DNA of 15,107 nt from Mailhella sp. Its GTDB lineage: Bacteria; Desulfobacterota; Desulfovibrionia; Desulfovibrionales; Desulfovibrionaceae. The stretch is taken from NCBI GenBank assembly GCA_017940105.1, contig JAGAZG010000050.1, forward strand, positions 1 through 15,107, written 5' to 3'. This document shows, piece after piece, positions 6,760 through 13,200 of the stretch. Under the pieces are notes generated by a model. It made no database searches. It had not been told where the DNA came from and was given only the letters and a program-made list of their open reading frames with translations. The position numbers and the translations under genes are program-made. Every line of letters begins with the position of its first letter. Positions within the stretch are counted from its first letter, which is position 1.

Positions 6760-7761
6760 ATGAATCTCGCTCAGTTTCCTCGCCGCGGCTATGTGAAAGA
6801 ACCTACCCCCATTGAGTTTTTGCCAAATTTTTCCAAGGCGCTTGGCGGCGGAGTCAACGTTTACATTAAGCGTGACGACCTGCTCCCGGGCTGCGCCGGC
6901 GGCAATAAGACGCGCAAGCTTGATTTTTCCATCGCAGATGCGCTTGCCAGAGGCGCGGACACCATTATTACCTGCGGCGCCGTGCAATCCAACCACTGCC
7001 GGCTGACCCTTGCATGGTCGGTGCATGAAGGCCTTGACTGCCATCTGGTTCTTGAAGAACGCGTTCCCGGCAGCTACAACCCCGATGCTTCCGGCAACAA
7101 CCTGCTTTATCATCTCCTTGGCGTAAAAAGCATTACCGTCGTGCCCGGCGGATCGCCCATGATGGAAGAAATGGAAAAAGTGGCCGCAAAGCTCCGCACT
7201 GAAGGCCGCAAGCCATATATTATCCCTGGCGGAGCTTCCAATGAAATCGGCGCCCTCGGATATGTTGCCTGCGCGCAGGAAACCATCCAGCAGATGTTCG
7301 ACATGGGGCTGAATTTTGACCATGTTTTTGTGCCAAGCGGGTCTGCGGGCACCCATGCGGGCATGATTGCCGGGTTCGTCGGAAACAATATGAACATCCC
7401 CATTTCAGGCATAGATGTCAGCCGTCCCGGCGAGGTGCAGCAGGAAATTGTGCATAAGCTTGCCCAGAAAGTGCTTGACCATATAGGGGCGGGCGTTCAG
7501 CTGCCCAAAGAAAAGGTCATGTGCTACGGCGATTACTATATGCCTGGATATTCGCGTCCCAATCCCGGCATGATCGAAGCGGTAAAGCTGCTGGCACAGA
7601 CCGAAGCCATACTGCTTGATCCTGTGTACAGCGGCAAGGCTTTTGCCGGCATGATGGATCACATACGCAAGGGGCGCTTCGCCAAGGGAGCCAACATCCT
7701 ATTTTTGCATACTGGCGGTTCGCCTGCGCTGTACGCGTATCTGCCAACATTCCTCAACTAA
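6760..7761 (+). CDS. PLP-dependent D-cysteine desulfhydrase / L-cysteate sulfo-lyase family enzyme
   Basis: A 333-residue fold-type II PLP enzyme of the ACC deaminase/D-cysteine desulfhydrase family, normal in length. The PLP lysine is Lys50 in GGNKTRKL. QSNH (76-79) holds the usual substrate- and PLP-contacting residues, SGSAGTHAG (193-201) is the phosphate-binding loop, and LDPVYSGKAFAGM (286-298) and LHTGG (316-320) are late family motifs. DcyD makes pyruvate, H2S and ammonia from D-cysteine. The close relative CuyA makes pyruvate, sulfite and ammonia from L-cysteate; ACC deaminase is the third branch. The N-terminus (NLAQFPRRGYVKEPTPIEFL) fits both DcyD and CuyA, and I cannot separate them by eye. 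The racemase just upstream suggests a substrate that occurs in both D and L forms. The start follows GAGGTG (6749-6754). Confidence 0.88.
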   Translation: MNLAQFPRRGYVKEPTPIEFLPNFSKALGGGVNVYIKRDDLLPGCAGGNKTRKLDFSIADALARGADTIITCGAVQSNHCRLTLAWSVHEGLDCHLVLEERVPGSYNPDASGNNLLYHLLGVKSITVVPGGSPMMEEMEKVAAKLRTEGRKPYIIPGGASNEIGALGYVACAQETIQQMFDMGLNFDHVFVPSGSAGTHAGMIAGFVGNNMNIPISGIDVSRPGEVQQEIVHKLAQKVLDHIGAGVQLPKEKVMCYGDYYMPGYSRPNPGMIEAVKLLAQTEAILLDPVYSGKAFAGMMDHIRKGRFAKGANILFLHTGGSPALYAYLPTFLN

Positions 7762-7805
7762 AAGCTTGTCCCTTATAAACGTATGCGGCATAACGGAGGT
7801 GCAGC

Positions 7806-9209
7806 ATGGCTGAACAGAACCGTAAGCTTGAAATGTACGGCGGCATGTGGGGCGGATTCATTCCACTGGTTATTCTCGTCATAGGTCTTGTATGGCTTTC
7901 TGTTGCGGGGCGCGGCGGTGTTAAGCCGTTCTGGGCATGCGCCTGGATTGCGCTGGCAGTTGGTTTGTTCTTTGCACGAAGCAAAGAAGAATACTGCAAG
8001 GCTCTCATGCGCGGCATTGGCGACAAAACCGGCATTGTCATTGTGACAGCATGGCTTTTTGCAGGCGTTTTCGGCAAGCTCATGCAGGCCGGCGGGCTTG
8101 TCAACGGGCTTCTCTGGCTTGGCATGACGACCGGGGCAGACGGCTCTATCTTTGTCGGGCTTGTGTTTTTGGCCGCAATGCTTTTTTCGCTTGGCACAGG
8201 CACATCTACGGGAACGTGCATAGCGCTTACTCCTGTGCTGTACCCGGCTGGCGTGTTCTTGGGAGCAAGTCCGGCCATGTGCGCCCTTGCCATACTTTCG
8301 GGCGCGGCGTTTGGCGACAACCTGGCCCCTGTGTCTGACACGACCATTGTTTCGGCATACACGCAGGGCGCCACCATGAAAGATGTTGTCCGCAGCCGCT
8401 TTCCGCTTGCCATTTCGGCCGCAACCGTCGCCATGGTTTTCTTTTTGATTTTCGGCGGCAACGGGGGCTCCGCCTCCATGCCGGAAATTAAGGCCAATCT
8501 TGATCCTGCAGGGCTGGCCATGCTGATAGCTCTTGTCGTCGTTGTTGCATCAGCGCTGCTTGGCAGGCATATCATTGAGTCCCTGATCTATGGCAACGTT
8601 GCGGCAGCCATCGTTGGCATTGCTACTGGCAAGATCGCTCCCACGGCCATTTTTGGGATCCCTGAGAAGAGCGGAGGCTCCACAGGGATCATTCAGGCCG
8701 GCGTGGACGGCGTTGTAGGCGCTATCATTTTTGCCATCCTCATTCTAGCCGTTACGCAGGTACTGGTAGAGTGCGGCATCATGGACCGCATTCTTGAGTA
8801 TGCACGCAAGACGTTTGTGAGCACTGTCCGTCAGGCAGAACTGTTCATCATCGGCGTAACCATCATTGCATCCATTCCGATTTCGGCAAATGCTCCGGCA
8901 GAACTTCTGGTTGGTCCGAGCCTGGTCAGGCCCATGGGAGAAAAGTTCAGGCTGGCGGCAGCGCGCAGAGCCAACCTTATGGACTGCTCTGTATGCACCG
9001 TATTCTTTATGCTGCCATGGCATATAGCCGTAGCTACCTGGTATGCCCAGACCGTGGCGGCTGCAGAAACATACAAGATAGCTGCTCCGTCCGTGAGCGC
9101 GGCGCTTATCAATCCGTATTCATGGGCGCTGCTTTTGGTTTTGCTGTTCTCGGCATTCACTGGCTGGAACCGCAGGTTTGCGGAAGGCGAAACCGGAGAG
9201 ACAGCCTGA
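7806..9209 (+). CDS. nhaC: NhaC-family Na+/H+ antiporter-type carrier
   Basis: A 467-residue inner-membrane protein with about a dozen hydrophobic segments, the normal size for the NhaC family of the ion transporter superfamily. Conserved landmarks are GIGDKTGIVIVTAWLFAG (residues 70-87), SLGTGTSTGTC (128-138) and GDNLAPVSDTTIVSA (170-184), the NhaC signature loop. Some members are sodium/proton antiporters; others, such as MleN, exchange organic acids. It is the third gene after a racemase and an amino-acid lyase, 44 bases after the lyase stop, behind a perfect GGAGGT (7796-7801). Uptake of the operon's amino-acid substrate, or export of a product or sodium, is therefore plausible, but the substrate is inferred from context only. 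A long inverted repeat follows the stop. The gene symbol marks the family, not a proven antiport function. Confidence 0.88.
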   Translation: MAEQNRKLEMYGGMWGGFIPLVILVIGLVWLSVAGRGGVKPFWACAWIALAVGLFFARSKEEYCKALMRGIGDKTGIVIVTAWLFAGVFGKLMQAGGLVNGLLWLGMTTGADGSIFVGLVFLAAMLFSLGTGTSTGTCIALTPVLYPAGVFLGASPAMCALAILSGAAFGDNLAPVSDTTIVSAYTQGATMKDVVRSRFPLAISAATVAMVFFLIFGGNGGSASMPEIKANLDPAGLAMLIALVVVVASALLGRHIIESLIYGNVAAAIVGIATGKIAPTAIFGIPEKSGGSTGIIQAGVDGVVGAIIFAILILAVTQVLVECGIMDRILEYARKTFVSTVRQAELFIIGVTIIASIPISANAPAELLVGPSLVRPMGEKFRLAAARRANLMDCSVCTVFFMLPWHIAVATWYAQTVAAAETYKIAAPSVSAALINPYSWALLLVLLFSAFTGWNRRFAEGETGETA

Positions 9210-9216
9210 TTTAAAT

Positions 9217-9270
9217 TCTGCACGTTACTGAAAAGCCCAGGATTGCCGGGGCTTTTCAGTAACGTGCAGA
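9217..9270. terminator. 22-bp perfect inverted repeat with a terminator core
   Basis: Bases 9217-9238 are exactly complementary to 9249-9270 around a ten-base loop. The inner part, AAAAGCCC (9231-9238) with GGGCTTTT (9249-9256), is a normal A-tract/T-tract intrinsic terminator core that would work in both directions. The outer 14 pairs (TCTGCACGTTACTG and complement) extend it well past normal size. It starts 7 bases after the stop of the NhaC-type gene. Confidence 0.7.
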
Positions 9271-9353
9271 GCACCAGCCCGCATGGGTTGAGATATGCCC
9301 CTAGCTCCGCTGGACAAGAAACGAAGCCTGCATCAAAAGCTGCAATGCTGCCT

Positions 9354-9382
9354 TTGACAGCGTGATGCGCAGCTGGTATTTT
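9354..9382 (+). promoter_or_regulatory. Sigma70 promoter with extended -10 for the FPD-repeat gene
   Basis: TTGACA (9354-9359) is separated by 17 bases from TATTTT (9377-9382), which is preceded by TG at the extended -10 position (TGGTATTTT from 9374). The ATG at 9412 follows about 23 bases after the expected start of transcription, behind AAAGGAGA (9398-9405). Bases 9271-9353 show nothing else. Confidence 0.65.
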
Positions 9383-9411
9383 TAGCCGAAACGTAATAAA
9401 GGAGAACAGAT

Positions 9412-9738
9412 ATGCGCTGCAGACTTTTGTTTTTCGGGCTTATTTCATCTCTTTTGCTTTCTGCTTCTTTTGTCTGGGCCGGAAACGTAACGAAAGACGG
9501 TTATTTCAATGGGATCAGGCTGGCCGGCAAGGTCAAGGTCGTGGAAAGTTTTCCTGATATAAAAGTGCAGGTTGTGAACAGCTTTCCCGATATCGATGTA
9601 CAGGTGGTCAACGCCTTTCCTGATGCAGTCGGCAAGTGGCAGATGGTAGAAAATTTTCCTGATTTCACCATTCAATTCGTGAACAGTTTTCCAGATATCA
9701 AGGTACGCTTTGTCAATGCCTTTCCCGGGGTAAAATAA
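9412..9738 (+). CDS. Small exported FPD-repeat protein, probable 7(1) septoil knot family
   Basis: This 108-residue protein has a signal peptide (MRCRLLFFGLISSLLLSASF, cleavage near VWA at 23) and a mature part built almost wholly from one repeat. Six copies of a unit ending in FPD occur, with Phe at residues 47, 58, 69, 82, 93 and 104 (spacings 11, 11, 13, 11, 11). A typical unit is KVQVVNSFPDI; the fourth is longer (VGKWQMVENFPD) and the last ends FPG. Alternating hydrophobic residues before each FPD suggest short beta strands. The pattern, small size and central Trp unit match what I recall of the family named '7(1) septoil knot domain', one of the most complex protein knots known; that is memory, not a search. 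The cellular role is unknown. It has its own promoter and stands alone, converging on mntP with seven bases between the stops. Confidence 0.85.
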   Translation: MRCRLLFFGLISSLLLSASFVWAGNVTKDGYFNGIRLAGKVKVVESFPDIKVQVVNSFPDIDVQVVNAFPDAVGKWQMVENFPDFTIQFVNSFPDIKVRFVNAFPGVK

Positions 9739-9745
9739 GCAGGGA

Positions 9746-10333
9746 TTATTCGAGCACGCTGCTGAGAACGATCTCAAACCCGATGAAAACGAGGAAGAGT
9801 CCGCCTGCGACTGATGCTTTTCGGGCGAGCGAGTGTCCAAAAAGTCTTCCTATGCTAAGACCGGCCAGGCATATTGCAAAGGTCACCGCCGCAATGATGA
9901 CGCTTGCCGCAAAGGCCAGGCGTGGTCCGTAGCCTGCAATGGCAAAACCGGTGGACAGCGCATCAATGGAAGTTGCCACCCCCTGCATAAACAGTGCTGG
10001 CATTGTTATATCGTTATGAACGGAAGGAGGCGTATTTTTGCCGAGTATGGCTTCAACGGTCATTTTTCCTCCCAGGAAACCAAGAAGGAAGAAGGCAATC
10101 CAGGGAATGAACGCCTGGAAGTGGCTGAAGGCTTCAACGATGAGATGCACGCATATCCAGCCCAGCATGGGCATTAAAAACTGAAAAAAACCGAAGGTGC
10201 CGGCAATGAGTAGCATGGTCCTTTTGGACATGCTGGGAGCATTAATGCCGTTTGCAATGGATACGGAAAATGCATCCATCGCCAGTCCGACCCCCAGCAT
10301 CAGACTGTTTGCTGCAAAAAATATCCATTCCAC
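9746..10333 (-). CDS. mntP: MntP-type manganese efflux pump
   Basis: A 195-residue inner-membrane protein of the MntP (DUF204) family, which exports Mn(II); the usual length is about 190. It shows two related halves of three helices. The paired acidic motifs are GLAMDAFSVSIANG (Asp20) near the N-terminus and TSIDALSTGFAIAG (Asp124) in the second half. FLLGFLGGKMTVEAI lies between. I chose the GTG at 10333, which follows GGGAGG closely and gives the family's usual VEWIFF-type beginning; an in-frame ATG at 10357 adds eight residues but has no ribosome site. The leader upstream (10334-10530, minus strand) contains a perfect nine-pair hairpin and other inverted repeats, but I do not see the yybP-ykoY manganese riboswitch. 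It converges on the FPD-repeat gene. Confidence 0.9.
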   Translation of the reverse strand: MEWIFFAANSLMLGVGLAMDAFSVSIANGINAPSMSKRTMLLIAGTFGFFQFLMPMLGWICVHLIVEAFSHFQAFIPWIAFFLLGFLGGKMTVEAILGKNTPPSVHNDITMPALFMQGVATSIDALSTGFAIAGYGPRLAFAASVIIAAVTFAICLAGLSIGRLFGHSLARKASVAGGLFLVFIGFEIVLSSVLE

Positions 10334-10382
10334 TTTGCCTCCCGATGCCTTTTGCATGCCGTTTTGAACGCGTTAAACCTCA

Positions 10383-10405
10383 GCATGCAGCGTTATGCTG
10401 CATGC
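10383..10405 (-). promoter_or_regulatory. Hairpin in the mntP leader
   Basis: GCATGCAGC (10383-10391) pairs perfectly with GCTGCATGC (10397-10405) around a five-base loop, about 50 bases upstream of the mntP start. A second inverted repeat, TGCATTG (10441-10447) with CAATGCA (10463-10469), and a short palindrome TTGCACTGCAA (10514-10524) lie further upstream. No T run follows on the minus strand. The role is unknown; control of mntP by metal is a guess. Confidence 0.4.
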
Positions 10406-10533
10406 AATGTGCCCGTAGAAAAAAAATACTCAGTCAAGCCTGCATTGCCCCCAGGAAAATATCAATGCAAATTGTTCAGTGAAGTTTAGAGAACAGGAGA
10501 ATATTCTTTTTAATTTGCACTGCAAGAGCAATG

Positions 10534-10559
10534 AAAAAGCCCCGGATATGCCCCGGGGC
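10534..10559 (-). terminator. Intrinsic terminator after the SH3-like protein gene
   Basis: On the minus strand the stem GCCCCGG (10553-10559 complement) and CCGGGGC (10539-10545 complement), with a seven-base loop, is followed by five T (10534-10538 complement). It lies 25 bases past the stop of the gene at 10585-11697, so it ends the minus-strand exported-protein operon and insulates mntP from it. Confidence 0.8.
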
Positions 10560-10584
10560 CTTTGCATTCTCTTGCAAAAAAATC

Positions 10585-11697
10585 TCAGCGGTCAGACCAG
10601 GTCATGGCACAGTCGGAAAGCTCTTCTTCGTTCATGACGAGGTCGTCCTGCTGAATCCAGCATTCAGAGTGGCTGCTGTCATTTCCCATGCCAAGGCGCA
10701 CCTTCATCCAGCCATTCTTCATGTCTAATGGAGTCAGCGGTATGCCTGCAGGTATCTGCACGGAAGGACCGTCTGTGCTGGGCTCAAGATAGGCATTGGC
10801 GCCTCCCTTGGCCGATGCTCCGGCACATATGCCCAGCACGCTCCTGTGCATCCAGCCTTCATCGGCCAGTCCTCCAGGCATAAGTTCAAACCAGCCTTTT
10901 CTGACTGTTCCGGATATGATGACAGAGCGCACCTCTTCAGGATACTGGAGCGGTATTACGTAGGTTTTTGCGCCGGAAGGCTTATTGCGGACATTTGTCC
11001 CTGAGGCATCCCGGTCTATGACCAGCATGGCGAGCCCGATGGGGCGGTCGATACCGGATTGTTTGGCCGGTGCTGCTGTTTGATGCCTTTGCTGTCCGAT
11101 ATCGCCCCGGCCATCATTTATATCGCCGTTGGATGCATTGCCTGCATTTGAGGGCGGCGTATCTATCCCGTCGCCCCACGACAGGTCTCTGCCGCCTGAG
11201 CTGTTTTTTGTGTTGTCAGGCCCCTGATTGCCTGATGAAGTGTCAAATGAGTCTCCCCAGTCCTTTTTTGCGTTGCTGCCGGCTGACTCATTTGAACTTG
11301 TTGCTGGTGTATCTATTCCATCGCCCCAGGAAAAATCGTTTTTGCGTTTGTTTTGCGTGCTGCCGTGTTGCTGACTGTCAGAGTTCTTTTCAAATACGTC
11401 CTCCCAGCCTCTGGGTCTTTCGCTTTCAGTCCTGCCTGCATGAGCTGAAGGCGTGTCTGGGGCATCCTCCCAGGTTGGCCCGGGGTTGTTTTTTGAGCTT
11501 CCGGGCAGGGAGTCAGGATAGGACTGCTCGTCGGCATGGATATTGAACGCCCCGTCTCCCCAGTCGTGCGTTGTCTCCCTGCCTGCTCCGGAAGAGGTGA
11601 TCGAGTCGTCATCCCAGCTAAAAGATTTATCAGCAGCCGCGCCTGGACTGACTAAGGCAAAGCCCAGCGCGACAGACAGGCACAGTATCTTGAGCAT
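10585..11697 (-). CDS. Exported protein with Trp-acidic repeats and SH3-like C-terminal modules
   Basis: A 370-residue exported protein. The frame extends to 11814, but the ATG at 11697 is chosen: it follows AGGAGGG and begins a signal peptide (MLKILCLSVALGFALVSPG, cleavage near AAA at 22). Residues 23-215 are low complexity (Ser, Asn, Gly, Asp) and carry seven copies of a Trp followed by Gly/Glu/Asp and Asp: Trp28, 46, 76, 98, 124, 147 and 174. Two copies are near identical (SWGDGIDTP at 123-131 and 173-181). Residues about 222-290 resemble a bacterial SH3 domain (GTNVRNKPSG, then RKGWFELMPGG and EGWMHRSVL). About 300-352 look like a second one (ANAYLEPSTDG, KNGWMKVRL, CWIQQDDL). SH3b domains often bind peptidoglycan. 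I infer a flexible multivalent stalk on a wall-binding head. It is probably cotranscribed with the gene upstream (95-bp gap). Confidence 0.82.
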   Translation of the reverse strand: MLKILCLSVALGFALVSPGAAADKSFSWDDDSITSSGAGRETTHDWGDGAFNIHADEQSYPDSLPGSSKNNPGPTWEDAPDTPSAHAGRTESERPRGWEDVFEKNSDSQQHGSTQNKRKNDFSWGDGIDTPATSSNESAGSNAKKDWGDSFDTSSGNQGPDNTKNSSGGRDLSWGDGIDTPPSNAGNASNGDINDGRGDIGQQRHQTAAPAKQSGIDRPIGLAMLVIDRDASGTNVRNKPSGAKTYVIPLQYPEEVRSVIISGTVRKGWFELMPGGLADEGWMHRSVLGICAGASAKGGANAYLEPSTDGPSVQIPAGIPLTPLDMKNGWMKVRLGMGNDSSHSECWIQQDDLVMNEEELSDCAMTWSDR

Positions 11698-11792
11698 CGT
11701 TCCCTCCTGACGGCGCATTTTCCACCGCGTCTTAAGCTGCAACAGCGCTATGCCGGATGGTGTTGACTGACAATTCCAAATTCCCACAAAGC

Positions 11793-12929
11793 TCATTTGC
11801 ATGCCTTGCTGCACAGATCGTTTTCTACCCAGGTCTGGAAATACAAATACGGATCTGCCAGATTATTGGCATTGCCGCTTTTGAAGATATGCTTGTTCAT
11901 TTCCCCGCCGATAAGCAGGGATCTGACGGGCTCCTGAGAAACATATCGCTTCATCTCGATCACCTCAGTCTCGCCCCGCCCTATCTCCTTATCAAGCATC
12001 TCATAGTAGGTGGCATTTTTTTGGAAAGAGGTCGTCAGGGCGGCGATGAACTCCGGCATAAAATACGCCTTGGCCTTTGGGTGCACCGCAATTTCACGCA
12101 CCTTCTGCCTGTATTGCTGGCCCCGGCTGAGAAAATCGCGCCATGTTCGGTAAGACGCCTGCAGATATTCGATATTTTTCATTATTCCTGAAAGCTTTTT
12201 CGCTATTTCATCCAGTTTTTTTATATCGTCTCTGGCTTTGCTCTGCATGGCCATGTCTGCTGTATAAACGTCATGAAGGCCATATATGGCGGGTATATCC
12301 ATTTTACGGAGGTTTCCCTTTTTCAGAGGCCACATTTTCGGATTGTACTTGAAATATTTTTTCATCGCGTTGGATTCTGAAAGCAATTTCGGTGTTGGCG
12401 CGCCTTTTTGCGACGCTATCTCGTCAAAATCCTTTTTTATTCTGACGGCAATATTGGAAACTTTTCTGTGCTTCTCCACCTCATGCCTGCACAGTTCAAC
12501 AATGCCCTGTGCGTCGCGGATTTTAAACCATGCTACATTCGATTTTGCGTTTTTAAATTCGTTAGTGGTGACATGTTTGCCCACCTTGAACAAAAATTCT
12601 GCCATGTGGTCCGCCATGTTGTCATAGCGCACTACAGCCGGTTTGGCAAAATTCTTGCGGTCGGGGTCAAGCTCTTTAAAAGAAGACAGGTTGGCCAGGT
12701 ATTTGATGCTCGTCATTTTGCTGCATGCCGAGGTGAAATTTGATCGCATGATGTTTTCACCCATCATATTGAATGCAGAAGTAGCATCCTGAAACATCCG
12801 TTCGTTATTTTTTATGTCATCGGCGGCTACCACCGCGAACATGTCCAGAGGATCAAGGTCGTCGGCTGGGGCTGCAGAGGGCAAAAGGACGCCGCAAGCC
12901 ATGAAAAACGATGCGAGCCATTTCAGCAT
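11793..12929 (-). CDS. Sec-exported helical protein of unknown function
   Basis: I do not recognise this 378-residue protein. The frame reaches 13040, but the ATG at 12929 follows AAGGGAG and begins a signal peptide (MLKWLASFFMACGVLLPSA, cleavage near APA at 22). The mature part is helical and rich in Lys, Met, Asn and aromatic residues, with Cys in SACSKM, VELCRHEV and the C-terminal DLCSKACK that could form disulfides. No enzyme motif was found. The section around YFKYN ... KKGNLRKMDIPAIYGLHD ... DDIKKL weakly echoes NYFDYN ... DKKTLRGMRDGIFLYDLD ... QNIKKSL in the exported protein at 3355-4524, so the two may be distant paralogues. It is first of two minus-strand genes. Its promoter must lie in 12930-13138, where I see no strong minus-strand match. 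Confidence 0.78.
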   Translation of the reverse strand: MLKWLASFFMACGVLLPSAAPADDLDPLDMFAVVAADDIKNNERMFQDATSAFNMMGENIMRSNFTSACSKMTSIKYLANLSSFKELDPDRKNFAKPAVVRYDNMADHMAEFLFKVGKHVTTNEFKNAKSNVAWFKIRDAQGIVELCRHEVEKHRKVSNIAVRIKKDFDEIASQKGAPTPKLLSESNAMKKYFKYNPKMWPLKKGNLRKMDIPAIYGLHDVYTADMAMQSKARDDIKKLDEIAKKLSGIMKNIEYLQASYRTWRDFLSRGQQYRQKVREIAVHPKAKAYFMPEFIAALTTSFQKNATYYEMLDKEIGRGETEVIEMKRYVSQEPVRSLLIGGEMNKHIFKSGNANNLADPYLYFQTWVENDLCSKACK

Positions 12930-13138
12930 GATACGAATTCTCCCTTTTAACCGTTCAGACATGAAAAATACTGTATCAGAATTATCCTTATGGTAACTTA
13001 TCTGCCTTAGCCTGACTAGTCCCCGCAAAAGGATTTCCATGGCAAAATCAGGTTTGCCGCTTTATTTATTTTGTCGCTTAGCCGGGAACAATGGCTTGAA
13101 GCCTATCGAAATGCTGCAGCCTTGAATTATCCTCAACT

Positions 13139-13167
13139 TTGACAAGCTAAGAAAAATAACATATATT
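13139..13167 (+). promoter_or_regulatory. Sigma70 promoter of hisS-aspS
   Basis: TTGACA (13139-13144) and TATATT (13162-13167) are separated by exactly 17 bases: a perfect -35 and a five-of-six -10 in an AT-rich tract. Transcription would start near 13174, leaving a leader of about 27 bases, too short for a T-box or attenuator. The rest of the 271-bp divergent gap (12930-13138) shows nothing firm. Confidence 0.8.
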
Positions 13168-13200
13168 TATTTGCTATTATTTTTTTGCGGAGTCTATTCC

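Noticed and set aside
7754..8575. 273-residue open frame on the minus strand
   Set aside because: It is the complement of the NhaC-type gene, rich in Ser, Thr, Pro, Ala and Met as expected for a shadow frame of a membrane protein.
10334..10530. yybP-ykoY manganese riboswitch before mntP
   Set aside because: I looked for the conserved purine-rich internal-loop motifs of that class and did not find them in the minus-strand leader; only unrelated inverted repeats are present.
11698..11814. Longer N-terminus for the Trp-repeat protein
   Set aside because: The ATG at 11697 has AGGAGGG in front of it and opens a signal peptide; the extension lacks both.
12930..13040. Longer N-terminus for the exported protein at 11793-12929
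   Set aside because: The signal peptide begins at 12929 behind AAGGGAG; the 37 extra residues are charged and would bury it.
13039..13125. 28-codon frame (MAKSGLPLYL...) upstream of hisS
   Set aside because: It lies upstream of the hisS promoter, has only a modest ribosome site, and no support beyond being open; too weak to call a gene.
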